Shown here in pieces: positions 28,137 through 37,261 of a stretch of DNA of 64,000 nucleotides. The notes under the pieces are model-generated. The model had not been told where the DNA came from, made no database searches, and saw only the letters and a program-made list of their open reading frames with translations. Source of the DNA: Caballeronia sp. dw_19 (GTDB lineage Bacteria; Pseudomonadota; Gammaproteobacteria; Burkholderiales; Burkholderiaceae); contig NZ_JAAVUQ010000008.1 of NCBI RefSeq assembly GCF_018449515.1, positions 124,001-188,000 on the forward strand. Direction: 5' to 3'. Position 1 is the stretch's first letter. Each line of letters opens with the position of its first letter. A program made the position numbers and the translations under genes.

Positions 28137-28820
28137 ATGATCCTTTCGATACCCAACGTCCTCAGCCCCGAAGACGCTGCCGCCATGCGTCAGCGGCTTG
28201 AAGCGTCGGATGCGTGGGTGGACGGCCGCGCGACGGCCGGCTATCAGGGCGCGCCGGTGAAGCGCAACCAGCAGATCGCGCAGGAAGCGCCGATTGCGTT
28301 CGAACTCGGCGATGTCATCGTCCGCTCGCTGGAACGGCATCCGCTGTTCATCAGCGGCGTGCTGCCCAACAAGCTGTATCCGCCGCTCTTCAACCGGTAC
28401 GAAGGCGGGATGCATTTCGGCAGTCATGTGGATGGGGCAATCCGGCTCGTGCCGGGACATGGCACGCGAGTGCGAACCGATGTATCGATCACGCTGTTCC
28501 TCACACCGCCGGAGGACTACGACGGCGGCGAACTGGTAATCGAGGATACCTACGGTGTGCAGGAAGTGAAGCTGCCGGCGGGGCATGCGATTGTTTATCC
28601 GGCGACCAGCTTGCATGAGGTACGGCCGGTAACGCGGGGAATGCGGGTATCGAGTTTCTTCTGGGCGCAGAGCCTCGTTCGCGACGATACCCGCCGCAGC
28701 CTGCTATTCGATATGGACAACGCCATTCAACGGCTGAACGCACAGAACGCCGACGACGCCGCGAGGCGAACGCTCGTGGGCTGTTATCACAACCTGCTGA
28801 GGCTTTGGAGCGAGACGTAG
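28137..28820 (+). CDS. PKHD-type Fe(II)/2-oxoglutarate hydroxylase (PiuC-like)
   Basis: A 227-residue non-haem iron dioxygenase, usually encoded next to catecholate siderophore receptors and iron-regulated; its substrate is not established. It shows IPNVLSPEDAAAMRQRL, WVDGRATAGYQG, the metal-binding HxD in FGSHVDGA, a second His in TSLHEVRPVTRG, and the C-terminal LYHNLLRLWSE-like tail (GCYHNLLRLW). ATG 28137 (MILSIPNVL) is preferred; upstream in-frame residues do not fit the family. A hexamer repeat begins directly after its stop. Confidence 0.9.
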   Translation: MILSIPNVLSPEDAAAMRQRLEASDAWVDGRATAGYQGAPVKRNQQIAQEAPIAFELGDVIVRSLERHPLFISGVLPNKLYPPLFNRYEGGMHFGSHVDGAIRLVPGHGTRVRTDVSITLFLTPPEDYDGGELVIEDTYGVQEVKLPAGHAIVYPATSLHEVRPVTRGMRVSSFFWAQSLVRDDTRRSLLFDMDNAIQRLNAQNADDAARRTLVGCYHNLLRLWSET

Positions 28821-28910
28821 GCGTTGGCGTTGGCGTTGGCGTTGGCGTTGGCGTTGGCGTTGGCGTTGGCGTTGGCGTTGGCGTTGGCGTTGGCGTTGGC
28901 GTTGGCGTTG
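28821..28910 (+). repeat. Perfect hexamer microsatellite, 15 x GCGTTG
   Basis: Ninety bases of uninterrupted GCGTTG units fill the gap between the PiuC-like stop (28820) and the mazF stop (28912). The unit length is a multiple of three, and both flanking genes end before it, so copy-number change would not alter either protein. The apparent Ala-Leu or Gly-Val reading frames across it are products of the repeat. Confidence 0.97.
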
Positions 28911-28911
28911 G

Positions 28912-29241
28912 TTAGACGGCGAAGACTTCCTGCAAGGTCCGCAATGCGACCGAGAGCGTATTGGCCGGTACAGCGCCGAGCTTCTTCACCAGACGGGTTT
29001 TGTCGATCGTGCGAATCTGATCGAGCAGGACCAGTCCTTTCTTCTGGCTGAATACCACGGATACACGGTAAGGCGCGGGCCGGCTTTTGGTCGTCATGGG
29101 CGCGACGATCACCGTGCGCAAATGGTCATGCAACTCAGGCGGCGATATCACCACGCAAGGCCGGGTTTTCTGAATCTCGCTGCCGGCGGTAGGGTCCAGC
29201 TCATCCAGTTTAATGAGCCAGACCTCTCCGCGCACTACCAC
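28912..29241 (-). CDS. mazF: MazF/PemK-family mRNA interferase toxin
   Basis: A 109-residue endoribonuclease toxin of the type II toxin-antitoxin class. Marks: MVVRGEVWLIKLDELDPTAG, the KTRPCVVISPPELHDHL motif with the conserved Arg-Pro, PMTTKSRPAPYRV and LLDQIRTIDKTRLVKKLG. It overlaps the antitoxin gene by 7 bases. The layout, antitoxin first, is standard. Confidence 0.95.
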   Translation of the reverse strand: MVVRGEVWLIKLDELDPTAGSEIQKTRPCVVISPPELHDHLRTVIVAPMTTKSRPAPYRVSVVFSQKKGLVLLDQIRTIDKTRLVKKLGAVPANTLSVALRTLQEVFAV

Positions 29242-29483
29242 GCAAGCTCCGAATCATCGGCGTTCGGAAACTCGCCCAGCACAAGCTCGTCGTCGCCGGC
29301 TTGGGCTATTGCCTTGCTTGCGTCAGACCACCCTTGGCGGGGCTTCTTTTGCGGCTTTCTTAAAACAATTGCGTCGTTTTCCACTTCCATCTCCACTTCG
29401 TCCTCCAGCCCAAGTTGGGCCAGGATGGGTTTCGGAATCAACACGCCTTGCGAATTACCCATCCTGCGAATCGTTGTTTTCAT
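29235..29483 (-). CDS. mazE: MazE-like antitoxin (AbrB/SpoVT fold)
   Basis: An 82-residue antitoxin. The N-terminal swapped-hairpin DNA-binding domain reads TTIRRMGNSQGVLIPKPIL and EVEMEVENDAIVLRKP. The acidic C-terminus (DDELVLGEFPNADDSELAW) should bind and block MazF. It begins the operon; two copies of an 11-base direct repeat lie just upstream. Confidence 0.93.
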   Translation of the reverse strand: MKTTIRRMGNSQGVLIPKPILAQLGLEDEVEMEVENDAIVLRKPQKKPRQGWSDASKAIAQAGDDELVLGEFPNADDSELAW

Positions 29484-29772
29484 CGCTTCACCGTAATGAC
29501 AATGTTAGTCCGAAAACGAACTGAGCGGCCGCACAATGTTAGTACAATTTGTCATTAAGCGTGCGCTGACCTCGGTGCCTATCCGGACCCGGCTCGCAAT
29601 CGGCTAAAGCGATCGAAAAATTTTTGTCCGCCGGCCACGCCAGCCCGCAAACCGTAGCGCGAACGCGCCTTCTGCAAGCATCTCCTCACGCCCGGTATAC
29701 TCACGCGGCGCCTCACGGCCCCCTGTCCAGACAGCCAAACATCAGAACAAGCCCTCCGAGGCATCCGTCTTC
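29484..29772. promoter_or_regulatory. mazEF promoter with direct repeats
   Basis: The 11-base word ACAATGTTAGT occurs at 29499-29509 and 29533-29543. AATGAC next to the first copy is mirrored by GTCATT after the second. This is a likely autoregulatory site for the MazE-MazF complex. The remainder leads into hpnN and shows no gene. Confidence 0.45.
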
Positions 29773-32385
29773 ATGCTCACGCCTCTCATTGCCCGTCTCG
29801 TCACATTATCGATTCGCCGACCCGGCTGGATCATCGTTTTGTCGCTGCTGATCGCCGTGCTGAGCGGCTATTACGTGGTACATCACTTCAAGATCAGCAC
29901 CGACATCAGCCAGTTGATCGAGACAGAGCCCGACTGGGCCGCGCGCAGCCACGCGATTGACGAAGCCTTTCCGCAACGGGGATCGACGGTGCTCGTGGTG
30001 ATCGAAGCCCAAGCGCCTGAATTCGCCGACGCCGCCGCCAATGAGCTGGCCGCCGCGCTGGCCAAGAACACGGTTCACTTCACGGCGGTGTCGCAACCCT
30101 CGGGCGGCGACTTCTTCGAGCACAACGGCCTGCTCTACCTCTCCACCGATAAAGTCGCCGACACCACCCAGCAACTCGTGAAAGCGCGGCCGCTGATCAA
30201 CGCGCTGGCCCACGACCCCACGCTCACCGGCCTTGCCGGCACGCTCAACACCAGCCTCAACCTGCCGTTGCAACTTGGTCAAGTGACGCTCGGGCAAATG
30301 TCGAAGCTGCTGGGCCAGAGCGCAGACGTGCTCGATAAAGTCCTCGCCGATCAACCCGCCGTGTTCTCTTGGCGCAATCTGGTCGATACCTCGGCCACGC
30401 AACCCGCGCGTGCATTCGTCACCGTACAGCCGGTGGTGGACTACAACGCGCTGGAACCCGGCGCGAGCGGATCGAATGCGATTCGCGCGACAGCAAATGA
30501 GCTGAAGTTATCGGAGAAATATGGGGCGGTCGTGCGGCTGACCGGCGAACAGCCACTCTCCGATGAAGAATTCGCGTCGCTGAAAGACGGCGCCGTGCTC
30601 AATGGCATCCTGACGTTCATCGTCGTGCTGGTGATCCTCTGGCTCGCGCTGCGCTCGGGAAAGATGATCATCTCGGTGTTCGTCACGCTGTTCGTCGGAC
30701 TGACGATCACGGCCGCGCTCGGCCTGCTCATGGTTCACGCGCTGAACCTGATTTCGATCGCCTTCATGGTGCTGTTCGTCGGGCTCGGGGTGGATTTCGG
30801 CATTCAGTTCGGCGTGCGGTATCGCGAGGAACGCTTCAAGGACGACCGGCTGGACGTTGCGCTGGTGAATACCGCGCGCCACGTTGGCGTGCCGCTGACG
30901 CTCGCCGCCGCCGCGACAGCCGCGAGTTTCTTCTCGTTTTTGCCAACCGCGTATCGGGGCGTGTCCGAACTCGGGCAGATTGCGGGCGTCGGCATGCTGG
31001 TCGCGTATTTCACCAACATGACCTTGTTTCCGGCGCTGATCAAGGTGTTCGCGCCGGTTGGCGAAGCAGGCTCGCCGGGCTTTCCGAAGCTCGCGCCGGT
31101 GGACGATTTTCTCGCGCGCAATCGCACGCCGGTGCTGATCGGTACGCTGGCAGTCGTGATCTGCGCGCTACCGTTGCTGCTGCATCTGCGTTTCGACTTC
31201 AATCCGCTGAACCTGAAGGACCCGAAAACGGAGTCCATGGCGACGCTGCTCTCGCTGAAAGACGCGCCCGAAGCGGCCGTGAACGACGTGAAGGTGCTCG
31301 CGCCCTCGCTTGAGGAAGCGGACAAGATCGCGGCGAAGCTCGAGAAGCTGCCGGAAGTGGAGCGCGCGACGACCTTGTCGACGCTCATTCCCGCTGATCA
31401 GCCGCAAAAGCTCGATTTGATTGCCGCTGCGGCCACGCAGCTTTTGCCTTCGCTGGACCAGCGGGTTGCCACGCCTGCGAACGATGCCGTGCGCGTCGCT
31501 ACGCTCAAGCGGCTATCAAACTCGCTTGCCCTCGCCGCCGATGAACATCCCGGCCCCGGCGAAAACGAAGCGCGTCACCTCGCGGCAGCGCTGAAAAAGC
31601 TCGCCGCAGCCGATGCCGCCACCCGCGAGCGCGCCGAGCACGCCATGTCCGACCCGCTGCGCATTGCGCTGGGCCAGATGCGTGCGCTGCTGCAACCGTC
31701 GCCGATCACGCTGGCGTCGCTGCCTAAGTCGATGACCGAAGGCTGGCTCGCCGCCGACGGCCACGCCCTCGTGGAAGCGTCGCCCAAAGCGCTGGACGGC
31801 AAGAGCCGCGACGACGACAAATCGCTCGCCCGCTTCGCGAATGCCGTGCAGAAAGTCGAGCCGAACGCGATCGGCGGCCCGATCTCGGTGCTGCATTCGG
31901 CCAATACGATCATCAAGGCGTTCGAGCAGGCGGCGGCGTTGTCGCTGATCGCCATCACGATCCTGCTGTGGCTGACTTTGCGCCGTATCGGCGATGTTTT
32001 GAGAACTTTGATACCGTTGCTCGTTTCCGCCGTCGTCACGCTGGAGTTATGCGTGGTGTTCGACATGCCGTTGAACTTCGCGAACATCATTGCGTTGCCG
32101 TTGATGCTGGGCATTGGCGTGGCGTTCAAGATCTATTTCGTGATGGCGTGGCGCTCCGGACAAACCGGCCTGCTGCACTCCAGCCTCACGCACGCCGTGT
32201 TGTTCAGCGCCGCGACCACGGCGACGGCGTTCGGCAGCTTGTGGTTTTCGCATCATCCAGGCACATCGAGCATGGGCAGGCTCCTGGTCCTGGCGCTTTT
32301 TACGACGTTAATCGGCGCCGTGGTATTTCAGCCGGTTCTAATGGGAAAACCCCGGGTGCAGCCAAAAGCGGCCGACGCCGTTTAG
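29773..32385 (+). CDS. hpnN: Hopanoid RND transporter HpnN
   Basis: An 870-residue inner-membrane RND-superfamily (MMPL-like) protein that moves hopanoids toward the outer membrane. It starts [20 protein letters not shown] with the first membrane helix. Two large periplasmic loops (about 40-270 and 445-690) each precede a block of five to six membrane helices (about 275-430 and 700-860), with [19 protein letters not shown] in the first. mlaA follows after 67 bases in the same direction, a pairing that suggests joint lipid trafficking. Confidence 0.93.
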   Translation: MLTPLIARLVTLSIRRPGWIIVLSLLIAVLSGYYVVHHFKISTDISQLIETEPDWAARSHAIDEAFPQRGSTVLVVIEAQAPEFADAAANELAAALAKNTVHFTAVSQPSGGDFFEHNGLLYLSTDKVADTTQQLVKARPLINALAHDPTLTGLAGTLNTSLNLPLQLGQVTLGQMSKLLGQSADVLDKVLADQPAVFSWRNLVDTSATQPARAFVTVQPVVDYNALEPGASGSNAIRATANELKLSEKYGAVVRLTGEQPLSDEEFASLKDGAVLNGILTFIVVLVILWLALRSGKMIISVFVTLFVGLTITAALGLLMVHALNLISIAFMVLFVGLGVDFGIQFGVRYREERFKDDRLDVALVNTARHVGVPLTLAAAATAASFFSFLPTAYRGVSELGQIAGVGMLVAYFTNMTLFPALIKVFAPVGEAGSPGFPKLAPVDDFLARNRTPVLIGTLAVVICALPLLLHLRFDFNPLNLKDPKTESMATLLSLKDAPEAAVNDVKVLAPSLEEADKIAAKLEKLPEVERATTLSTLIPADQPQKLDLIAAAATQLLPSLDQRVATPANDAVRVATLKRLSNSLALAADEHPGPGENEARHLAAALKKLAAADAATRERAEHAMSDPLRIALGQMRALLQPSPITLASLPKSMTEGWLAADGHALVEASPKALDGKSRDDDKSLARFANAVQKVEPNAIGGPISVLHSANTIIKAFEQAAALSLIAITILLWLTLRRIGDVLRTLIPLLVSAVVTLELCVVFDMPLNFANIIALPLMLGIGVAFKIYFVMAWRSGQTGLLHSSLTHAVLFSAATTATAFGSLWFSHHPGTSSMGRLLVLALFTTLIGAVVFQPVLMGKPRVQPKAADAV

Positions 32386-32452
32386 ACCGTCCCTCTTTGA
32401 ACCGTCCCATAACGCACTAACTACTCACGCACGACCCTAAGGAAACCGACCC

Positions 32453-33331
32453 ATGAGGATGGCAAAAACGCCCGATGCCGCCCGCACTTTGCGAGCGCGC
32501 TCCGGCGGCGTGTTGCTCGCCGCTGCTTTCGCCCTGTCCGGTTGCGCCACCGGCCCCACTGCCAAGCCGGGCGATCCGCTGGAGCCGATGAACCGCGAGA
32601 TTTTCAAGTTCAACGACGCCGCCGACAAATACGTCGCCCGCCCGATTGCGACCGGCTATGTGAAGGTCACGCCGGCCCCGATCCGCACGGCGGTCAGCAG
32701 CTTCTTTTCGAATATTGGCGACATTGGCAACTTCGCGAACAACCTGCTGCAGTTGAAGATCACCGACGCGACCGAAGACCTGATGCGCCTGGTGATCAAC
32801 TCCACGTTCGGGATTGGCGGCCTGATCGACTGGGCGACGCCTGCCGGGCTGCCAAAGCACAACCAGGACTTCGGGCTGACACTGGGCCATTACGGCGTGC
32901 CGTCGGGACCGTATCTGGTCTTGCCGCTGCTCGGGCCGAGTTCGGTACGCGATTCAACGAACTGGATCGCGAGCTATCCGCTCAATCCGGGGACTTATTT
33001 GAGTACGGAAGCGAGTGTGTCGTTGTTCGTCGCGCAGTTTGTGAGCGCGCGGGCGGACCTGCTGGGTGCAACCGATATCCTGTCGCAAGCCGCGCTGGAT
33101 AAATATGCATTCGTCCGCGATGCCTATACGCAGCGCCGCCAATATCTGCTGACGGGCGCGGCGAACGCGGCACTGCCGGATTACGGCGATGAAAGTGGCG
33201 CCACCGCAGCGCCGGCGGGTGCCGCAAGCGCGACGGTTGCGCCGGCGAAGCCGGGCATGGGTGGGAGCAGCAGCTCACAGGGCTTGCCGAACTACTCCGA
33301 TCCGGCAGCCCCGGCACCGGCCGGCAAGTAA
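32453..33331 (+). CDS. mlaA: MlaA (VacJ) outer-membrane lipoprotein
   Basis: A 292-residue lipoprotein with a lipobox at AFALSGC. MlaA removes misplaced phospholipids from the outer leaflet and passes them to MlaC. Family marks: DPLEPMNREIFKFNDAADKY, NIGDIGNFANNLLQ, STFGIGGLIDWAT, DFGLTLGHYGVPSGPYLVLP and GPSSVRDS. The C-terminal 60 residues are Ala/Pro/Ser-rich and probably disordered. It follows hpnN in one operon; together with the HpnM-like protein it may serve hopanoid rather than, or as well as, phospholipid traffic (inference). Confidence 0.94.
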   Translation: MRMAKTPDAARTLRARSGGVLLAAAFALSGCATGPTAKPGDPLEPMNREIFKFNDAADKYVARPIATGYVKVTPAPIRTAVSSFFSNIGDIGNFANNLLQLKITDATEDLMRLVINSTFGIGGLIDWATPAGLPKHNQDFGLTLGHYGVPSGPYLVLPLLGPSSVRDSTNWIASYPLNPGTYLSTEASVSLFVAQFVSARADLLGATDILSQAALDKYAFVRDAYTQRRQYLLTGAANAALPDYGDESGATAAPAGAASATVAPAKPGMGGSSSSQGLPNYSDPAAPAPAGK

Positions 33332-33336
33332 CCCGG

Positions 33337-33368
33337 TTTGCGATACGGCGTGCTCGCCGTATCGCAAA
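33337..33368 (+). terminator. Terminator after hpnN-mlaA
   Basis: Perfect 14-bp stem TTTGCGATACGGCG / CGCCGTATCGCAAA with a 4-base loop, 5 bases past the mlaA stop, followed by TTCCTT. Confidence 0.8.
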
Positions 33369-33576
33369 TTCCTTAAATCGAGCGTTGCGCCTGGCGTTGC
33401 CGCCATCGCCTGATTGGAGAAATGTTTCTATTGGGCAAGGCGGCGGCGCGTATTGGTCGCGAAGTACCGTTCGCGGAGTCTCCTTGCTTGTCATTCACCA
33501 GCACTTGCTGATTGCCATCGGCGTGAAAGAGATCCGCAAATGCGGGCCGCTGACAAACAAGTGCCCGATGTGATGC

Positions 33577-34455
33577 TCAACTCCGAAGGAACGGCAGCGC
33601 ACACTCGAGCAGCAACTCGGGCGCTTCCTCCGGAATGTAGTGACCGCATGGCAGCGAGTGGCCGCTGACGTTATCGGAGAAATGACGCCACTCGGCGATA
33701 GGATCGAAGCACTTTTCGATCACGCCTTCCGCGCCCCATAGCGCGAGAAAATCGCAGGTTATCTTATGGCCCTTCGCCAGCGACTCGCGATCATGTTCCA
33801 GATCGATGGTAACGCTCGCGCGATAGTCCTCGCAGATGCCATGAGGGGTTCCCGGCTGTTGCAGGCAACGCAGATATTCCGCGTACGCCTCGGGCGTGAA
33901 CGGCTTCAACCCCGCACTGCGCGCGCCGATAGTCTGCTTCAGATACAGGTCGGCGTCCGCGCGGATCAGTGTCTCGGGGAACGGCGCGGGACGCACCAGG
34001 AAAAACCAGTGCCAATAAGCGCGAGCGAATTCGAACGAGGTTTTCTCGTACATCGCGAGCGTCGGCGCTACGTCGAGCGTGATCAGTTTCTTGACGACCG
34101 CTGGATGATCCAGCGCCATCCGCACCGCCACCCGGCCGCCGCGATCATGAGCGAGCATCGCGAACGACTCGTAACCCAGCGAGCGCATCAGGTCGACCTG
34201 ATCCTGCGCCATACGGCGCTTCGAATAATTGCTGTGATCGGGGAGGCCTTCTGGTTTGCCGCTATCGCCATAACCGCGCAGATCCGTCGCCACGACGGTG
34301 AAGTGTTTCGTCAGCTCGGGCACGACCTTGTGCCAGATAGCGTGGGTTTGGGGATGGCCATGCAACAGCAGCAGCGCCTGCCCATTGCCGCCTTGTATCG
34401 CCTTGATCCTGACGCCATCGATCGTTGCCGATACGTCCTTGAAGTCATCGAACAT
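33577..34455 (-). CDS. Alpha/beta hydrolase, haloacetate (fluoroacetate) dehalogenase-like
   Basis: A 292-residue hydrolase. The oxyanion HGHPQ motif, nucleophile region LAHDRGGRVAVRMALDHP and base GHYIPEEAPE are present. The Asp followed by Arg at +1 and +4 (DRGGR) is the carboxylate-binding pattern of fluoroacetate dehalogenases. The YWHWFFLVRPAPFPE segment carries the His-Trp pair that binds the halide in that family. So defluorination or dehalogenation of haloacetates is likely. ATG 34455 (MFDDFKDV) is preferred over 34494. It is divergent from a LysR-type regulator. Confidence 0.85.
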   Translation of the reverse strand: MFDDFKDVSATIDGVRIKAIQGGNGQALLLLHGHPQTHAIWHKVVPELTKHFTVVATDLRGYGDSGKPEGLPDHSNYSKRRMAQDQVDLMRSLGYESFAMLAHDRGGRVAVRMALDHPAVVKKLITLDVAPTLAMYEKTSFEFARAYWHWFFLVRPAPFPETLIRADADLYLKQTIGARSAGLKPFTPEAYAEYLRCLQQPGTPHGICEDYRASVTIDLEHDRESLAKGHKITCDFLALWGAEGVIEKCFDPIAEWRHFSDNVSGHSLPCGHYIPEEAPELLLECALPFLRS

Positions 34456-34549
34456 CGCTGTCTCCCGCAGTTTTATGAAGTTTAATTGATGCATTGGCCG
34501 ATATAGTATCTATTCGGGCAATCCAGACTTAACTTCCAGGAACTAATCG

Positions 34550-35470
34550 ATGGACGGTTTTTCGGACCTCAACCTGTTCATGCTCGTCGCACGGCATCGC
34601 AATCTGGCGGCGGCTGCGCGTGATCTCGGCGTGACGCCGCCTTCCATCAGCAAGCGTCTCGCGCAACTCGAGCGACGGCTCGGCGTGCGGCTTTTAAACC
34701 GCACCACGCGGCGCGTCAGCCTCACGCCCGAAGGCGAGTTGTATCTGGCGAACGGCTCGCGCATCCTCGATGAACTCGCCGAACTGGAACAGCTCGTCAC
34801 GAAAAGCCAGGCGGAGCCGACGGGTTTGCTGCGCGTGAATGCATCGTTTGGATTTGGGCGCAGCCGGATTTCGCCGGCGGTGTCGAAATTCATCGAGCGC
34901 TATCCGGCGATCAAGATTCAGCTTCATTTGTCGGACCGGCCGGTGAATTTGCAGGAGGAAGGGTTCGACCTGGGCATCCGTTTCGGCGATGTCCCGGACG
35001 CCCGCATCAACGCGCGTTTGCTGCTCAGGAACCGGCGGATTGTGTGTGCATCGCCGGGATATGTGGCGAAATACGGGCTGCCCGCGACGCCCCACGACCT
35101 GACGAGGCACGCGTGCCTCGTGCTGCGCGAGAACGAATCCGCTTATGGGACGTGGCATTTCACGCGCGGCAAAAAGGTGGAGACCGTCAAGGTCGATGGC
35201 CCGCTCAGCAGCAATGACGGCACCGCGGTGCTGCAATGGGCGCTGGACGGACGCGGCATTGCCGTGCGCTCGCAATGGGAGACGGAGGCGCTGGTGCGTG
35301 ACGGGAAACTTGTCGTTCTGCTAAACGACTGGGCGCTGCCGAATGCGGATATCCACGCAATTTATTTAGAGCGGCATCAGTTGTCCGCGAAGTTGCGGAC
35401 GTTTGTGGAGTTCCTGGGGGAAGAGTTACGCGCGACGGTGGGCCAGACAAGCGCTGCTCAATATCGATAA
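34550..35470 (+). CDS. LysR-family transcriptional regulator
   Basis: A 306-residue regulator. The winged helix-turn-helix is at the N-terminus (LFMLVARHRNLAAAARDLGV, RLGVRLLNRTTRRVSLTPEG). A substrate-binding-like effector domain follows (about 92-295). It resembles the CrgA/DmlR group. It is divergent from the dehalogenase-like gene across 94 bases, so it probably controls that gene. Confidence 0.92.
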   Translation: MDGFSDLNLFMLVARHRNLAAAARDLGVTPPSISKRLAQLERRLGVRLLNRTTRRVSLTPEGELYLANGSRILDELAELEQLVTKSQAEPTGLLRVNASFGFGRSRISPAVSKFIERYPAIKIQLHLSDRPVNLQEEGFDLGIRFGDVPDARINARLLLRNRRIVCASPGYVAKYGLPATPHDLTRHACLVLRENESAYGTWHFTRGKKVETVKVDGPLSSNDGTAVLQWALDGRGIAVRSQWETEALVRDGKLVVLLNDWALPNADIHAIYLERHQLSAKLRTFVEFLGEELRATVGQTSAAQYR

Positions 35471-35787
35471 GTCGAACTTGCGCGTGTCTTGGGACAACGA
35501 CGCGAGACTACGAGCCACTTGCCACCGCCCGATGCGTAATCGTTTTCATGAGTGACGTTCACCAATCTTTCATCGCCGGGGATTGTTTTATTCGACGCGA
35601 CTGTCGACCGGGCAAATTGGGCAGAAAAAGGCAGCGTTTAATTAATTGATTTAACGTGATGGTTTGTATCGCAAATGAGCAATGCCGATATTTAACGCGC
35701 CCGCTTTTCGACGGGCGTGTTTTATCGATACCTGCACGGTTTGTTTCAAAGCGGCTTGGCGTTGACCTTCGGTTTGGACAGCCGGAT
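35471..35787. other. Intergenic stretch without recognised features
   Basis: 317 bases between the LysR gene and a convergent small gene. The 3' half is more AT-rich than the flanks. No gene, hairpin or repeat was found. Confidence 0.3.
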
Positions 35788-36042
35788 TTATGCGGCCCGA
35801 TCGAAAGACTGCTGCATTACTCGCTGTTGTGGCGCATGCCGACGTTCGTCTATTTCCGCCATGCCATACGCAAGGGCAAACTTACGGGCATCGACAGGGC
35901 ACGGGAAATGGCCCAGCACGCCAGTCGCGCGCTGCATGCCATCAACCTCCCTGACGATAAGCATAGCTGCGTACAAGCCATCGTCGTACGCGGCCAGCGG
36001 AATCAAGACGACATTCTCGTAAGCGATCTCAGCGTATTGCAT
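35788..36042 (-). CDS. Small conserved hypothetical protein
   Basis: An 84-residue soluble protein: MQYAEIAYENVVLIPLAAYD at the start, then DGLYAAMLIVREVDGMQRAT and FPCPVDARKFALAYGMAEID. The composition and the beta-rich then helical layout look like a genuine protein, and I prefer it to the overlapping plus-strand frame. ATG 36042 has a GGGGGA ribosome site. I do not recognise its function. Confidence 0.65.
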   Translation of the reverse strand: MQYAEIAYENVVLIPLAAYDDGLYAAMLIVREVDGMQRATGVLGHFPCPVDARKFALAYGMAEIDERRHAPQQRVMQQSFDRAA

Positions 36043-36316
36043 GACTGAATCCCCCAAGTTGACGACTTACTACTCTCTCAGCGCACCAGTTGGTCTGGCA
36101 CGACATTGTGTTTAGGCATTATCAATAAGCAGAAAATAAGAATCAACTGGATTTTCCCTATTACGGGTTTATACGTGGAATTACCCCGATGTTATGTGGC
36201 GACTACTTCATTTTATTCATTTATTTGGTGCATGCAGCAGGTGAAAGGACGCTTGTACAGACAGAGTATGTCAATTTGATGAGATACGTGGGGCAACGCA
36301 TGGAGGCACTGTTGTC

Positions 36317-36559
36317 GTGCGGTCGATGCTTATGGTGGCGGTCGGCTGTTTCTTGCGGTTGGAGCTGGCGAAGGGTCTGGGCGTCGTCGTCGAGCTTGGA
36401 TTTGTCTTGGCGCGGAACCGGGCGTTTGCGGGTGTTGCGGTTCCCGGTCGCTTCGAAGACATGCAGCGCGCTTCGCGCAGGGAGATTCTGGAATGCCGTT
36501 TTATCTTGGCGTATGTGACGACGTTTTGGGGCGCTTTGATCTCGATATCAGGCACGTGA
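36317..36559 (+). CDS. Small hypothetical protein, partly hydrophobic
   Basis: An 80-residue frame with strong third-position GC, which marks it as coding. It has a hydrophobic N-terminal half (LMVAVGCFLRLELAKGLGVV) and a second hydrophobic stretch near the end (FILAYVTTFWGALISISG), so it may be a small membrane protein. GTG 36317 has GGAGG 10 bases upstream; ATG 36326 or 36332 are alternatives. Not recognised. Confidence 0.5.
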   Translation: MRSMLMVAVGCFLRLELAKGLGVVVELGFVLARNRAFAGVAVPGRFEDMQRASRREILECRFILAYVTTFWGALISISGT

Positions 36560-36602
36560 TATGCGCGCAATCCTTACACCGACAGCAATGTCCTGATGAT
36601 CT

Positions 36603-36926
36603 ATGGGGGAGCTTGTGAAACTCGATCCGACTGCATGGTTTCCGTTGAGCGATTACACACCGGTGCGCGACGGATGGTACGAGGTGCAACTCGCGAGCGG
36701 CGAAACAGCATTCGCGAAGTATGGTACGGACGGATGGACCGAAAAACCGATGCTCGTATTTACTCACTGGCGCGGCCTTTCTGGCGATCCGGGTAAGGTT
36801 GAGGGTGCGGAGAGTATTGATGCTGAAGCGACCGCAGCGGAAGGAGTTAGAGCGGTTTGGGATACGTTCTTCCCCGGGTCAGGAGCGGAGCCGCATAAAC
36901 CGTTGGACGCGGGGCATAGTAAATAG
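36603..36926 (+). CDS. Small hypothetical protein
   Basis: A 107-residue soluble protein, Trp/Glu-rich, beginning MGELVKLDPTAWFPLSDYTP, with DGWYEVQLASGETAFAKYGT, which suggests a small beta domain. It lies 43 bases after the preceding small gene and is followed by a strong terminator, so the two may form a unit. Not recognised. Confidence 0.6.
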   Translation: MGELVKLDPTAWFPLSDYTPVRDGWYEVQLASGETAFAKYGTDGWTEKPMLVFTHWRGLSGDPGKVEGAESIDAEATAAEGVRAVWDTFFPGSGAEPHKPLDAGHSK

Positions 36927-36963
36927 GAGCGGTGTAGTTTGAGGACCCGGTAGGGATGGATAG

Positions 36964-36997
36964 ACTGGCGAGCGTGGGTGGCTCGCCAGTTTTTTTG
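36964..36997 (+). terminator. Intrinsic terminator
   Basis: 10-bp stem ACTGGCGAGC / GCTCGCCAGT with a 7-base loop, followed by a run of T, 38 bases past the 107-residue gene. Confidence 0.85.
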
Positions 36998-37045
36998 GTT
37001 TTGGGTTTGTTACGGTGAGGGCGGCAGGCAAGTGGCTTCTTGATT

Positions 37046-37222
37046 TTAAGTTCCGCGCGCGCCGCTACTACGCGGAAAAGACCTATCAGCGTTGAGAGTT
37101 CGGGAAGATGCAGCCTCGATGCAAATCCGGTACGAATAGTCCCAATAGACGACGGAGCCGATGACGGCAAGTAACGCCGCGACTCCGAGAACTGAAATCA
37201 CACGTTTAATCAAAATTGCCAT
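37046..37222 (-). CDS. Possible small membrane protein (58 residues)
   Basis: ATG 37222 to TAA 37046 encodes MAILIKRVISVLGVAALLAV, then IGSVVYWDYSYRI and a polar tail. This gives one basic-flanked N-terminal transmembrane helix, typical of a small membrane or exported protein. It lies 39 bases after the stop of the lipoprotein gene on the same strand. The ribosome site is weak. Confidence 0.35.
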   Translation of the reverse strand: MAILIKRVISVLGVAALLAVIGSVVYWDYSYRICIEAASSRTLNADRSFPRSSGARGT

Positions 37223-37261
37223 TCTTTATAGCGGCCAACTCGGTTAAAAATCATGTGCCCG

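Noticed and set aside
28824..29051. Ala-Leu repeat protein
   Set aside because: It is only the translation of the GCGTTG array and runs into antisense of mazF.
35656..36048. 130-codon plus-strand frame
   Set aside because: It overlaps the 84-residue minus-strand gene, which has a better ribosome site and a more natural composition.
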